A DNA stretch of 41,540 nt from Pseudodesulfovibrio alkaliphilus (GCF_009729555.1 NZ_WODC01000012.1:1-41540), one strand, 5' to 3'; positions 32,171 through 41,079 are shown, counted from the first letter of the stretch. Program-made: numbers and translations. Notes: generated by a model not told the origin, from the letters alone.

Positions 32171-32764
32171 TCAGGTCAGGAAGTTCCTGATCCCGGTGAA
32201 TACGATCTGGGCGGCCATGGCCGAGAGGACCAGCCCGGTAATGCGTGTGAGCACGGCCAGCCCCATGGGGCCGATGAGCCGATGGATGGCCGTGGCCGAG
32301 AAGAGGAGTGCGGTCACGGTCAGACAGGCGCAGACCAGGGCGGCCGCGCCCAATGCCTGTTCCGTGGGACCGCCCAGCTCGGCGCCGAGGATGAGCAGGG
32401 TGCCGATGGTGGCCGGACCCACGGTGATGGGTATGGCCAGAGGCACCACGGCCATGTCCGTGTTCTCTTCCGGCTCGGGCCGCGTACGCTTGCCCGAGAC
32501 CAGGGACACGGCCGAAAGGAAAAGCAGACTGCCTGCGCCCACGCGGAATCCGTCCATGGTGATGCCCAGGGTGGAGAAGATGGGATTGCCCGCGAAATAC
32601 AGGATCAGGGAGATGATCAGCACGGCCACGGATGTTCTGATCGCCACACTGCGCTGCTGCATTTTCTCCATGCCTTCGGTCAGCGACAGAAAGACCGTGA
32701 GCACGAAAAACGGTGTCAGCAAAAAGAAGAGTTTGATATAGAGCGAAACAAAAAGGTTACCCAT
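32171..32764 (-). CDS. MarC/UPF0056-family membrane protein
   Basis: This gene encodes 197 residues and about six membrane helices. The MarC family pattern is clear: FFLLTPFFVLTVFLSLTEGM in helix 1, FLSAVSLVSG in the centre, AVVPLAIPITVGPATIGTLL, and a C-terminal RITGLVLSAMAAQIVFTGI. The family's function is unknown despite the old link with multiple antibiotic resistance. It lies 88 nt upstream of the Tat-secreted solute-binding gene on the same strand. Confidence 0.93.
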   Translation of the reverse strand: MGNLFVSLYIKLFFLLTPFFVLTVFLSLTEGMEKMQQRSVAIRTSVAVLIISLILYFAGNPIFSTLGITMDGFRVGAGSLLFLSAVSLVSGKRTRPEPEENTDMAVVPLAIPITVGPATIGTLLILGAELGGPTEQALGAAALVCACLTVTALLFSATAIHRLIGPMGLAVLTRITGLVLSAMAAQIVFTGIRNFLT

Positions 32765-32898
32765 GAATACTCCGCGCCACGCGCAACAAATCGGTTTGCG
32801 GCTCGGGCAACTCGTGCGCCCGGCCGGATCGGGGTTGGGGCGGGGGGCCCGCTCCTTCTCTGCTCCGCAACGAGTGTACTCGTCCGGGGCGGACTTGG
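32765..32898. other. Intergenic, no gene seen
   Basis: This GC-rich stretch lies between the second solute-binding gene and marC. No gene, promoter or repeat is convincing. Confidence 0.5.
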
Positions 32899-33666
32899 CT
32901 AGTGGGCGAAATTGCGTTCCATGATGGCGTCGTACACGCCGTTGGCCTTGATGGTGTCAAGGGCCTGCTGCCATTGCGCCACCATTTCATCGGGGACATC
33001 AAGGGAGAAGGCGAGCCAGGCGCTCGACTCGTTGAAGAGATACTCGGTGCGCTCGAAGTCGTCGGGGTCGAGGCCCGCATGACTGACCATGTAGCGGTAG
33101 GTGCGCTCGCCCATGAGCACGAGGTCCACGCGGCCCTGGTGCAGCTTGAGGTAGCTCGAATCATAGCTCGGGCCGATGTCGAGGTTGGTGAACCCCCTGG
33201 CCGCCATGGCCTTGTGGGTGTAGCCGTCCTTGCGGGCCGCGATGCGCTCCACGGCCATGGCATCCTCAAGGGTCTTGATTTCAAGAGGGCTTCCCTTGCG
33301 CTTGAAGAAATAGTCCCCCTCCTCGAATACCGGACCGACCCACTTGAACAGCGGCTCCCGCTCCGGGATGCGGACAATGGCGAAAAGGGCGTGCATGGGC
33401 TCGGTCTTTGCCCGCTCGAAGGCCCGCAGCCAGGGCACCTCCTCAAGCTCGCTGTCGTCGCCCGCGAGGTGCTGGATCTCACGGACGACCTCGGGCACCA
33501 CGCCCCACAGTCTGTCGCCGTTGGCATAGACCAGCGGCGGGTAGACAATGGCCTGCATCTTCACCTGTCCAGCCGCTGCCGCGACCGGCAGGGCCAACCA
33601 GAGGCAGACCAGGGCAAAGCATAGATGGGTACCCCGGCAGACCTGGGCGGGGGAAAGTCTGTCCAC
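32899..33666 (-). CDS. Exported family 3 solute-binding-like protein
   Basis: This gene encodes 255 residues. The start is taken as GTG at 33666 because AGGAG lies 7 nt upstream and the frame then begins with a signal peptide (LCFALVCLWLALPVAAAA). The mature part carries periplasmic-binding motifs: YPPLVYANGDRLWGVVPEVV, KWVGPVFEEGDYFFKRKG, GRVDLVLMGERTYRYMV and a C-terminal NGVYDAIMERNF. It resembles TctD/ABC-type amino-acid sensors of Desulfovibrio and Pseudomonas but is not tied to a transporter here. Confidence 0.85.
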   Translation of the reverse strand: MDRLSPAQVCRGTHLCFALVCLWLALPVAAAAGQVKMQAIVYPPLVYANGDRLWGVVPEVVREIQHLAGDDSELEEVPWLRAFERAKTEPMHALFAIVRIPEREPLFKWVGPVFEEGDYFFKRKGSPLEIKTLEDAMAVERIAARKDGYTHKAMAARGFTNLDIGPSYDSSYLKLHQGRVDLVLMGERTYRYMVSHAGLDPDDFERTEYLFNESSAWLAFSLDVPDEMVAQWQQALDTIKANGVYDAIMERNFAH

Positions 33667-33840
33667 GGCATTCTCCTGGAGGAAACCGTTACAAGTGTGT
33701 TGATAGTATGGTAGCCGGTGTGGAAAAGTCCAGTGGAATCGGCGTGTCAGCGCGGCGGTCGGCTTCCTTGGCGGGCTGATGGGCCGCCACGTGCTCACAG
33801 GTGTCTATATTAATTGAATGTATGAATATGCAGCAATCTT

Positions 33841-35457
33841 TCACCGGCAGAGCTTTTCGGCCAGGGCGTCGCCCTGCTCGCCGCCGCCCGCCATACGCGA
33901 GAGCTCTGCCCGGATGCGCTGGCCGTCGAGGCGGTCGCAGCGGGTGTAGGTGGCGCCGTCCACCACATCTTTTTGGATGAGGAAGTGTCGGTCAGCCCTG
34001 CCTGCCAGTTGGGGCCAGTGGGTGATGAGCAGGGTTTGCTGCCTGTCGGCCAGAGTGCGCAGCCGTGCTCCGACAGCGTTGAGGGTCAGGCCGCCGATGC
34101 CTGCGTCCACTTCGTCGAAGATGAGAGTGGGCAGCGCGTCGTGGTCGTTGGCGTTCTCGCCGTTCATGGTCACCAGGGCGAGCAGGAAGCGCGACAGCTC
34201 GCCCCCCGAGGCGATCTTGTCCAGGGGTTGGGCCGGCTGGCCGGGGTTGGGCACCCACATGAGTCTGCCGCGCAGATCCTCGCAGCCAGGGTATATTTCG
34301 CGGGCATCAAATTCGTAGTGGACCTTGACATGCTCCGAGAAGCCCAGGTCCTTGAGTTCCGTCACAATGCGCTGGCACAGCGAGCCAGCGGCCTTCTGCC
34401 GCGCCCGGCCCAGTGTGGTCAGGGTTGCCTTGAGGGCCTTGGCGGCCGCGTCCTCTTCGGCCTTGAGGGCCTTGAGGTCGAGGGCGCAAGCATCAAGAAA
34501 GGAGAGGTTCTCGTCGATCTCGCTCTTCAGGTCCACGATCTCGTTCAGACCCCGTTTGAGCTTGCGCTTGAGCCGGGCCAGTTCGAACAATCGCGCCTCG
34601 ATATCGTCAAGGCTCATGTGGTCGTCGTCCAGGTCCTGGCCCTCGGGGCCGCGCCTCAGCCGCGAGTCGAGATCGTGCAGCATCATGCGCAGCTCTTCAA
34701 TGGCCTCGCGGTCGTCCTCAAAGCCGGGGAAGAGCCGGGCGATGATCTCCATTTCGCGGGTGAGCAGGGTCATGGCGTCGAGCAGACCCACTTCGCCGTG
34801 GAGGATGTTCAGGGCGTTTTGCAGACACTCGCCCGCCCGCTCGCGGTCCTTGAGGATTTTCTTGCGTTCCTCAAGGTCGTCCTCCTCGCCGGGGCGGGGT
34901 TTGACCCTGTCGATTTCCTTTTTCTGAAATTCAAGGAATTCGCGTTGTTTTTCGACAGTCTCGTAGCGGGCCATGAGCCGGGCCTTGCGTTCGAGCACGT
35001 CGTTGAGCACCGCCAGGGCGTCATTGCGCGCAGTGAGCAGCGAGGGGTCGGGCAGGAAGGAGTCGAGCACCTCGGCCTGGTATGCCGGGGAAAGCAGCTT
35101 TTGCTGGCCGTGCTGGCTGGTATGGATGACCAGGGATTGGCGCATGTCGCGGATGGTGGGTTGGGACGAGAGCTGGTCGTTGATGTAGACCCTGCTGCGG
35201 CCGGTCTCTGCCGAGAGTTCGCGCCGGATGACCGTCTCGCCCTCGGGCAGGACGAAGAGGGCCTCCACCGATGCCTTTTCCTTGCCCGGCCGGACCAGGG
35301 CGGCGTCCATGCGCTCTCCCAGAAGAAAATCCACGGCGCGCATGATGAACGACTTGCCCGCGCCGGTCTCGCCGGTAAGGGTGTTGAGTCCGGGCGAGAA
35401 TTCGAGCTCCATGTCCTCGATGAGCGCCAGATCCTTGATGCGTAGCAATTCGAGCAT
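33841..35457 (-). CDS. recN: DNA repair ATPase RecN
   Basis: This gene encodes 538 residues. RecN is an SMC-like protein acting in double-strand break repair. Walker A is GETGAGKS (29-36). A coiled-coil middle (about 150-370) has the usual acidic and basic heptads. The C-terminal signature and Walker B are IASGGELSRFLLAL and PTLIFDEVDAGIGG, with the His-loop TLLITHWPQLAG. The start MLELLRIKDLALIEDMELEF is the conserved N-terminus. It is a single gene upstream of the alginate-lyase-like gene's end. Confidence 0.97.
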   Translation of the reverse strand: MLELLRIKDLALIEDMELEFSPGLNTLTGETGAGKSFIMRAVDFLLGERMDAALVRPGKEKASVEALFVLPEGETVIRRELSAETGRSRVYINDQLSSQPTIRDMRQSLVIHTSQHGQQKLLSPAYQAEVLDSFLPDPSLLTARNDALAVLNDVLERKARLMARYETVEKQREFLEFQKKEIDRVKPRPGEEDDLEERKKILKDRERAGECLQNALNILHGEVGLLDAMTLLTREMEIIARLFPGFEDDREAIEELRMMLHDLDSRLRRGPEGQDLDDDHMSLDDIEARLFELARLKRKLKRGLNEIVDLKSEIDENLSFLDACALDLKALKAEEDAAAKALKATLTTLGRARQKAAGSLCQRIVTELKDLGFSEHVKVHYEFDAREIYPGCEDLRGRLMWVPNPGQPAQPLDKIASGGELSRFLLALVTMNGENANDHDALPTLIFDEVDAGIGGLTLNAVGARLRTLADRQQTLLITHWPQLAGRADRHFLIQKDVVDGATYTRCDRLDGQRIRAELSRMAGGGEQGDALAEKLCR

Positions 35458-35621
35458 GATGCTGTGCCTCCGGCAAGTCGCAGTCCCTTGACCGACGCCG
35501 CGCCGAGGGGCTGGCTGACGGCCGCGTCATGACGCATGGTATCATAGTTCGCCGAAAAGTCCCGGGCAAAATGCGGCCCGAAGTCTTCTCCTGCGGCCCA
35601 CGCCGTCTTGGCTGGGCGTTC

Positions 35622-36764
35622 TCAATGGGCCAGTGCGGCCCGGACGTGGTCGGCCCCGGCTCCGGCCAGATCAAGATACCGGGGCTCCTTGTACACCAGC
35701 GCGGCCCGGTGGAAAAGGGGGGCATCGTCAGGGGGAAGCAGCCGGTCGGCACAGTCCGGGACGCAGTCCGTGTCGCCGTCCGGGGTGGCCGTTGGTCCGG
35801 CGGTCAGGGCTTCCAGGATGCCGCGCAGTCCGCTGGTGTGCCACAGGTCAACGCCTGTTCCCTCGGCCACGGCGGCCAGGATGAGCATGGCCCGCAATTC
35901 CATGCCGCTTCGGAGTGGTGGCGCCATGCGGCCGCGCATTGCCTCTGCCGTGGCCCTGGCCAGAGCGTCGTTGCCGGTCAAGCGGGCGAAGGCGGTCACC
36001 TGGGCCGCGTGCCACAGGCCAAGGTCACCCTGGTCAGCCGCCGCCAGTCGTCCTGATTCGCTGCGGCGCAGCCAGTGGAGATAGTCGGCGAACCAGCCCC
36101 TGACCTCCCTGTCTACCGGCCCGCTCCAGGCCGGTGATGTGGCCAGCAGACAGGCGGCCTCGGCGGCGGCGATCAAGTCCCGGCCTTCCATGATGCCGGC
36201 AGGGGTGCCAATAATCGAGCCGGGCCGGGTCCGGGCGCGGTCGAGGTGCGGCCGGGCGCGGGTCTGGGAGTCGCAGCACCAGGCCCACAGCAGGGCCGTA
36301 CCCTTGCCTGCGTATTCCGCGTTGCCGGTCAACTTCCAGGCCAGGGCCAGGGTCAGGACGTGGCGGGCCATGCGGCGCATCCGCATCCTGTCGAAGGTCT
36401 CGGCGCACGGGTCGGCCATGTCGGCGAATCCGGGGTCAAGGGACCAGTAATCGTGCAGCCCGCCGCCCGGCGGCGGTTCGGGTTTGAGAACCACGGAATC
36501 CGCCGGGGCGGCCATGGCCGCGTCCGCCTCGCGGATCAGACCGTCCAGGGCAGAGGCCAGCGCGGGGTCGTCAGCCGCGAGCCGGGCCGAGGTCCGGTCC
36601 AGCACCTGGGGCGAGAAGACCAGGGCCGCGGGAAGACCCCCGGCGGACGGGCCATTCGCCCGCGCCGGGTCAGGGACGGCCAGGATCGCTGCCAGGATTA
36701 CGACCAGAAAGACCAGCCCAGTCAACCGGCCGGTCGCGGCCCGTTTCGCCCCATTTCCTTTCAT
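35622..36764 (-). CDS. Exported alginate-lyase-fold protein
   Basis: This gene encodes 380 residues. A signal peptide is evident (basic start, LTGLVFLVVILAAILAV, cleavage near ARA-NGP). The body matches the alginate lyase alpha/alpha-barrel family (PL5-like): YWSLDPGFADMADP, 'LTLALAWKLTGNAEYAGKGTALLWAWC', GIMEGRDLIAAAEAACLLA, and 'WFADYLHWLRRSESG'. Substrate is unknown and catalytic residues were not verified. The ATG at 36764 overlaps the GNAT gene stop (ATGA). The bond to the upstream genes is by position only. Confidence 0.8.
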   Translation of the reverse strand: MKGNGAKRAATGRLTGLVFLVVILAAILAVPDPARANGPSAGGLPAALVFSPQVLDRTSARLAADDPALASALDGLIREADAAMAAPADSVVLKPEPPPGGGLHDYWSLDPGFADMADPCAETFDRMRMRRMARHVLTLALAWKLTGNAEYAGKGTALLWAWCCDSQTRARPHLDRARTRPGSIIGTPAGIMEGRDLIAAAEAACLLATSPAWSGPVDREVRGWFADYLHWLRRSESGRLAAADQGDLGLWHAAQVTAFARLTGNDALARATAEAMRGRMAPPLRSGMELRAMLILAAVAEGTGVDLWHTSGLRGILEALTAGPTATPDGDTDCVPDCADRLLPPDDAPLFHRAALVYKEPRYLDLAGAGADHVRAALAH

Positions 36765-37252
36765 CTCTTGAGGCGGGAGACCATCTTGAGCATGGTATAG
36801 ACCCTGACCGGCCCGCCGGGCACATCGCGCGAGTCGAAGCTCGATGCCCGGCGAAAGCGCATCCGGGCATAGAATTCCAGCGCCGGGCCGTTGGCCTCGT
36901 AGCAGTAGAGGGTGATGGTGGGGAATCCCATGGCCCGGAACGCCTCCTCGATCCAATGGATCAGGGCGCGGCCCGCCCCCTGGCCCTGATAGGCCGGGTC
37001 CACCCAAAGCTCGGTGATGGTGTTGTCCGTGTACATGACAAAGCCGACAATGCGGCCCATGATCTCGGCCACCCCGGCCCGGCTCAGGCCGATACGCACC
37101 GTGCGCGAGGCCGTGTTGGCGTCGTACCATTCGCGCACGTACTGCTCGGGCATGAAGGTGGCGTAGCTTTGTGCAAAGGCGTCGCGCATGATCTGCTCCA
37201 TGGCGAAGACATCGTCCTGGGTCGCGGCGCGGGTGTGCGGGGTGATGCTCAT
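36761..37252 (-). CDS. GNAT-family N-acetyltransferase
   Basis: This gene encodes 163 residues. The GNAT acetyl-CoA loop is PAYQGQGAGRALI, preceded by the strand ITELWVD and followed by 'ITLYCYEANGPALEFYARMRFRRA'. The acceptor is unknown. Its ATG overlaps the stop of the upstream permease (ATGA), and its own stop overlaps the alginate-lyase-like start, so all four genes from oppB onwards are likely one transcript. Confidence 0.92.
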   Translation of the reverse strand: MSITPHTRAATQDDVFAMEQIMRDAFAQSYATFMPEQYVREWYDANTASRTVRIGLSRAGVAEIMGRIVGFVMYTDNTITELWVDPAYQGQGAGRALIHWIEEAFRAMGFPTITLYCYEANGPALEFYARMRFRRASSFDSRDVPGGPVRVYTMLKMVSRLKR

Positions 37253-38112
37253 TGTTTCAGCCTCGGGTCAAGCAAATCCCGCAGGGATTCGCCAAGCAGG
37301 TTGTAGCCCAGGACCGTGACGAGGATGGCCAGACCGGGAAAGACCGACAGCCACCACGCGATGCCCAGCACCTCTTTGCCCTCGAGGAGCATGTTGCCCC
37401 AGGAGGCGTCGGGCGGCTGGACGCCCAGGCCGAGAAAGGAGAGGGAGGATTCCGTCAGAATGGCCCCGGCCACGCCCAGTGTGGCCGAGACCAGCACCGG
37501 GGCCAGGGCATTGGGCAGGATGTGGCGGGCGATGATGCGGCCCGACCCGGCCCCGGCAGCGCGGGCAGCCAGAACGTAGTCGCGCTCGCGGATGCTCAGG
37601 GTCTCGGCCCGTACCAGTCTGGCCACGCCCATCCATCCCGTCAGGCCGATGACCACCATGATGTTGGTCAGGCTCGGTTCCAGAAAGGCGATGACCGCCA
37701 GGATCAGGAAAAACGACGGGAAGCAGAGCATGACATCCACCCCGCGCATGATGATCTCATCGGCCAGCCGTCCGAAATATCCGGCCATCAGGCCGAGGAC
37801 GAGCCCAATGGAGGTGGCGATGCCAACGGCCACGAAGCCCACCCACAGCGAGACCCGTCCGCCGAAGAGAATGCGCGAGAACACGTCGCGGCCCAGGGCG
37901 TCGGTGCCCATCAGGTGTTCGGCGCAGGGAGCCCTGAGCAGGGCGTCCACATTGATCAGGTTCGGGTCGTAAGGCGCCAGCCACGGGGCCAGCAGGGCGC
38001 CGATCGACATCAATCCCACGATGAGACTGCCTGCGGCAAGCAGGGCGTGGCGCGACCAGGGCGATGGGCGTCTGAGGGGGCGTCGTATTTTTTTTCGGCC
38101 AAACCACATCAT
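37249..38112 (-). CDS. Peptide/nickel-type ABC permease, DppC/OppC family
   Basis: This gene encodes 287 residues with about six membrane helices and the N-terminal OppC region (APYDPNLINVD, HLMGTDALGRDVFSRILFG). The EAA-type loop that contacts the ATPase is 'YVLAARAAGAGSGRIIARHILPNAL'. Its ATG overlaps the oppB-like gene stop. Substrate-binding protein and ATPase genes are not found in the window. Confidence 0.95.
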   Translation of the reverse strand: MMWFGRKKIRRPLRRPSPWSRHALLAAGSLIVGLMSIGALLAPWLAPYDPNLINVDALLRAPCAEHLMGTDALGRDVFSRILFGGRVSLWVGFVAVGIATSIGLVLGLMAGYFGRLADEIIMRGVDVMLCFPSFFLILAVIAFLEPSLTNIMVVIGLTGWMGVARLVRAETLSIRERDYVLAARAAGAGSGRIIARHILPNALAPVLVSATLGVAGAILTESSLSFLGLGVQPPDASWGNMLLEGKEVLGIAWWLSVFPGLAILVTVLGYNLLGESLRDLLDPRLKQ

Positions 38113-39107
38113 CGCTCGCGCCCTCCGCCGAGGCGAACACGCGGGTCGGCCAGGCTGTAGCCCACGTCGGCCAGGAGGTTGCCCGCCAGGGTCAGCACCG
38201 CGCCCAGCACGAGGCTGCCCATGATCAGCGGATAGTCGCGGGCCATGACCGCCTGATAGAAGAGCTGGCCCAGCCCCGGCAGCGCGAAGATGGACTCGAT
38301 GATCACCGAGCCGCCGATCAGCGCGGGCACCGACAGGCCGAGGATGGTGATCACCGGCATGAGCGCGTTCCTGAGCGCGTGCTTGAAGAGCACCACGCGG
38401 CTGGGCAGCCCCTTGGCCCGGGCGGTCATGATGTAGTCCTGGTGCAGCACCTCGAGCATGGAGGAACGCATGAAGCGGGACATGCCTGCCCAGGAGCCCG
38501 AGGTGTAAATGAACACCGGCAGAATGAGATGCCTGACCACGTCCCAGACCTTTTGCGGTCCGGTCATGTGCTCATGACCAAGGGAGGTGAGCCCGGAGAT
38601 GGGCAGGATGGGCCAGGCGATGCCGAGCCAGAGCATGAGCAGCAGTGCCAGCCAGAAGCCGGGCATGGCAAAGCCGATGAAGACCACCACCGTGGAAACC
38701 CGGTCAAAAGCGCCGCCCCGCCACCACGCCGAGGCCACGCCGATGGGCACGGCGATCAGCAGGGTCAGGACCAGGGAGGCCACGTTCATGCCGAAGGTCA
38801 GGGGAAGCCGTTCCTTTATCTTGTCCCACACGGGGCGGTGGTCGCCGGACATGGACTGGCCGAAGTCGAGCCGGACCAGCCGCGAAAGCCAGCTGGCGTA
38901 TTGAATGTGCAGGGGCCGGTCCAGGCCGTAGAGCTTTTCGAGCTGGGCCCGGGCCTCCATGCCCGCCTCGGGGTTGAGGGTGGTTTGCAGGTCCGTTGGC
39001 GAGCCGGGCGCGAGGTGTATGACCCAGAAGCTGATGACCGTGATGCCAAGAAAGACCACGGCCACCCATATGAGTTTCAAGAGGATTCGTTTGAGTATCT
39101 GGGCCAT
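38109..39107 (-). CDS. Peptide/nickel-type ABC permease, DppB/OppB family
   Basis: This gene encodes 332 residues with the DppB N-terminus (RILLKLIWVAVVFLGITVISF, HLAPGSPTDL, YGLDRPLHIQYASWL). The EAA loop is 'TARAKGLPSRVVLFKHALRNALMPV', and IIESIFALPGLGQLFYQAV follows. It pairs with the DppC-type permease to form the membrane channel of a peptide- or nickel-type importer. It is the first gene of a minus-strand unit oppB, oppC, GNAT, alginate-lyase-like, and the region upstream reaches the tRNA-Ala promoter. Confidence 0.95.
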   Translation of the reverse strand: MAQILKRILLKLIWVAVVFLGITVISFWVIHLAPGSPTDLQTTLNPEAGMEARAQLEKLYGLDRPLHIQYASWLSRLVRLDFGQSMSGDHRPVWDKIKERLPLTFGMNVASLVLTLLIAVPIGVASAWWRGGAFDRVSTVVVFIGFAMPGFWLALLLMLWLGIAWPILPISGLTSLGHEHMTGPQKVWDVVRHLILPVFIYTSGSWAGMSRFMRSSMLEVLHQDYIMTARAKGLPSRVVLFKHALRNALMPVITILGLSVPALIGGSVIIESIFALPGLGQLFYQAVMARDYPLIMGSLVLGAVLTLAGNLLADVGYSLADPRVRLGGGRER

Positions 39108-39210
39108 TGGATGTCCTTGTTCCCCCCGGTGTCCCTTGTGTACTGCAAGACGAAGGGCGAATCAATGAACACCGACCACAAAAATCCGTACCCCTTCCGC
39201 TCTTTATCGG

Positions 39211-39239
39211 TTGACATCGCCCGGCCTCTTGGCTAATTA
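39211..39239 (+). promoter_or_regulatory. Promoter of tRNA-Ala
   Basis: TTGACA (39211-39216), a 17-nt spacer and TAATTA (39234-39239) lie 11 nt before the tRNA. The -35 is perfect and the -10 good. Confidence 0.85.
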
Positions 39240-39250
39240 CCCAACGCCGT

Positions 39251-39328
<78 letters not shown>

Positions 39329-39342
39329 CATTTTTCTTAAGT

Positions 39343-39382
39343 AAAAGGACCGTTTAGCTGCTTAGGCTGGATGGTCCTTTTT
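39343..39382 (+). terminator. Terminator after tRNA-Ala
   Basis: AAAGGACC (39344-39351) and GGTCCTTT (39373-39380) form an 8-bp stem with a 21-nt loop, followed by TTTTT overlapping the stem end. It lies inside the island and replaces the original tRNA terminator now near 41254. Confidence 0.7.
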
Positions 39383-39388
39383 CTATGG

Positions 39389-39411
39389 TTGGTCAATCAG
39401 GTGGTCAACCA
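39389..39411. repeat. Left end repeat, possible integrase arm site
   Basis: TTGGTCAATCAGGTGGTCAA is followed by CCA. The 23-bp unit, two GGTCAA-type halves, matches 41080-41102 at 19 of 23 positions. Confidence 0.55.
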
Positions 39412-39516
39412 TTTTGTTGACTAAGTGTTTGAGATCGCTGATTAAAGACGTGTATGAACTGTGGTTGAGGTGAGAGAGCGGAACGCCATATTCTAGAGAG
39501 TTTTGACAATGAGGTT

Positions 39517-39545
39517 TTGAACTTGAATTGGCAACGTGGTATAGA
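39517..39545 (+). promoter_or_regulatory. Promoter of the HEPN gene
   Basis: TTGAAC (39517-39522), a 17-nt spacer and TATAGA (39540-39545) lie about 31 nt before the ATG at 39577. Confidence 0.65.
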
Positions 39546-39576
39546 ATTGAGAATGTTCTAAAAGTATGAGGTAAAT

Positions 39577-40491
39577 ATGGAACCAAAATTTTTGCGCGCG
39601 TTGGTGCGGCATTGGGATTGTCTCGAAAAGCGCATAGACCAATGTAGGGAAGTCTACCCGGAGGTCCTACTGCCTTATGTGTTCGCAGCGTTTGAAACTG
39701 CAGTCGTAGATACTCTTGTTGAACTTGTCTCTTTTGATTTCGGGAATATTTGCCAACAAAAACTATTTAGAAAAAAAGTCCTTCCTTCATATTTACGAGG
39801 TACTGAGTTTAATGATTTTTTCGTAACAGAGTTTTTGAAATATACTTATATAGAAGAGTTGAAAAACAAGCCGTTGGATGAGAAAATTAAAGCCCTTTTG
39901 CGACCTCTTGAGATAGATTGCAAAGGTGAAATTAAAAGTATGCTTGAAAGGATTAATGACTACAGAAAATTGAGAAACAGTTTAGTGCATCATGATTTAT
40001 GCAGGTATGAAACGCTCGGGAATGTAAAAGTAGAATATGTCGATGGCCGATATGTTTTTAACAGAGACGATGCAATAGAATTGATTGAACTACTTGATAC
40101 TTTCTCAACTCAAATCAAGGAAAGACTGAGAATAGAGTTCGGAGAATATACAGATTTGCATATTATCCAAAGGTATTGGGAAAATATTTTTGATACTAAT
40201 GTGTTAGCCTTTTCGAAATGCTGGAACACAAATGGAGCTATATTCTATACTGGCCCAAGTCCCGAGGAATATGCTCAAACGTATGGTAGTACTAGGGTCG
40301 CTTGCCTCTTATCTCTTTTTCTCGCTGCATTTAATGGACATGAGAAAATAGTTTATTATTCTCATTTGTTAGCTCTTCCGATCAAAGAGAGGAAGGAATA
40401 TCAATCAAAATTTAATAAAATTCTGGAACTGCACGACATTATTGATTTGCAAAATATGCAGATTGAACTCTCTTACAAGCTGAACATCTAA
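39577..40491 (+). CDS. HEPN-motif protein (putative RNase or defence effector)
   Basis: This gene encodes 304 residues, AT-rich. An all-helical region around 120-180 contains RNSLVHHD, an Rx4H motif (R-N-x-x-x-H) with a polar residue after Arg, typical of catalytic HEPN RNases; YRKLRNSLVHHDLCRY is the fuller context. N-terminal helices (WDCLEKRIDQCREVYPEVLL) and the C-terminal 100 residues are unrecognised, and no nucleotidyltransferase partner is adjacent. It could be an abortive-infection or toxin-like RNase, or an RiboL-PSP/MAE-type HEPN protein; exact family is unsure. GAGG lies before the ATG. It is inside the tRNA-Ala island, followed by parDE. Confidence 0.7.
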   Translation: MEPKFLRALVRHWDCLEKRIDQCREVYPEVLLPYVFAAFETAVVDTLVELVSFDFGNICQQKLFRKKVLPSYLRGTEFNDFFVTEFLKYTYIEELKNKPLDEKIKALLRPLEIDCKGEIKSMLERINDYRKLRNSLVHHDLCRYETLGNVKVEYVDGRYVFNRDDAIELIELLDTFSTQIKERLRIEFGEYTDLHIIQRYWENIFDTNVLAFSKCWNTNGAIFYTGPSPEEYAQTYGSTRVACLLSLFLAAFNGHEKIVYYSHLLALPIKERKEYQSKFNKILELHDIIDLQNMQIELSYKLNI

Positions 40492-40496
40492 TCCTC

Positions 40497-40525
40497 TTGT
40501 CTCTGGTACCAATAAATATTATAAT
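40497..40525 (+). promoter_or_regulatory. Promoter of parDE
   Basis: TTGTCT (40497-40502), a 17-nt spacer and a perfect TATAAT (40520-40525) lie 27 nt before the parD ATG. Confidence 0.8.
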
Positions 40526-40552
40526 CCTCTTAAGTCGCAATGGGAGGACCAA

Positions 40553-40783
40553 ATGCAAAAAAACACCAGCGTCACGCTCGGACCGCATTTTGAAAACTTT
40601 ATCAGCAACCAAGTCAAAGAAGGGAGATTTAACTCCGCCAGCGAAGCTATTCGCGCTGGGTTACGTCTTCTTGAGGAGCGCGAAGCCAGAGTCAAAGCAC
40701 TGCAACTCGCACTCAGCGAAGGCGAGAAGAGTGGTATTGCCGACTATTCATTGGAAAAGCTGTCTGCCGAGTTGGACGGCTAG
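40553..40783 (+). CDS. parD: ParD-family antitoxin
   Basis: This gene encodes 76 residues. The N-terminal ribbon-helix-helix begins NTSVTLGPHFENFISNQV and continues FNSASEAIRAGLRLLEEREA, the ParD/CopG-like DNA-binding and dimer region. The C-terminal part (SGIADYSLEKLSAELDG) would wrap around the toxin. It neutralises ParE and represses its own operon. GGGAGG lies before the ATG, and the stop directly abuts the parE start. Confidence 0.92.
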   Translation: MQKNTSVTLGPHFENFISNQVKEGRFNSASEAIRAGLRLLEEREARVKALQLALSEGEKSGIADYSLEKLSAELDG

Positions 40784-41071
40784 ATGCGATTTCAGCTTAC
40801 CAATAAGGCGTATGCCGATCTCAAGAATATCGCCAGGTACACGCAAACGACTTGGGGTATCGAGCAGCGGAAGGAATATCTATCGCGGCTGGATCAATCT
40901 TTCCATGTGATCGCAGAGAATATCGGCATCGGCAGGAATTGCGATCACATCAGAGAAGGATATTTCAGTCATCCGGTTGGAAAGCATCTGGTCTTCTATC
41001 GCGTTGAAGACGAGATAGTGACCATCGTCAGAATCCTGCACCAGAGTATGGATGTGGAACGGCAATGCTAA
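40784..41071 (+). CDS. parE: ParE-family toxin
   Basis: This gene encodes 95 residues. RelE/ParE fold markers are LTNKAYADLKNIARYTQTTW at the N-terminus and, near the C-terminus, REGYFSHPVGKHLVFYRVED and IVRILHQSMDVERQ. ParE toxins block DNA gyrase. The start ATG follows the parD TAG without a gap, so translation is coupled. The pair lies in the tRNA-Ala island and may stabilise it. Confidence 0.92.
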   Translation: MRFQLTNKAYADLKNIARYTQTTWGIEQRKEYLSRLDQSFHVIAENIGIGRNCDHIREGYFSHPVGKHLVFYRVEDEIVTIVRILHQSMDVERQC

Positions 41072-41079
41072 CCCAAAAT

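Noticed and set aside
39383-39586. A 67-codon minus-strand frame at the left end of the island
   Set aside because: It reads through the arm-type repeat and the HEPN promoter and has no ribosome-binding site.
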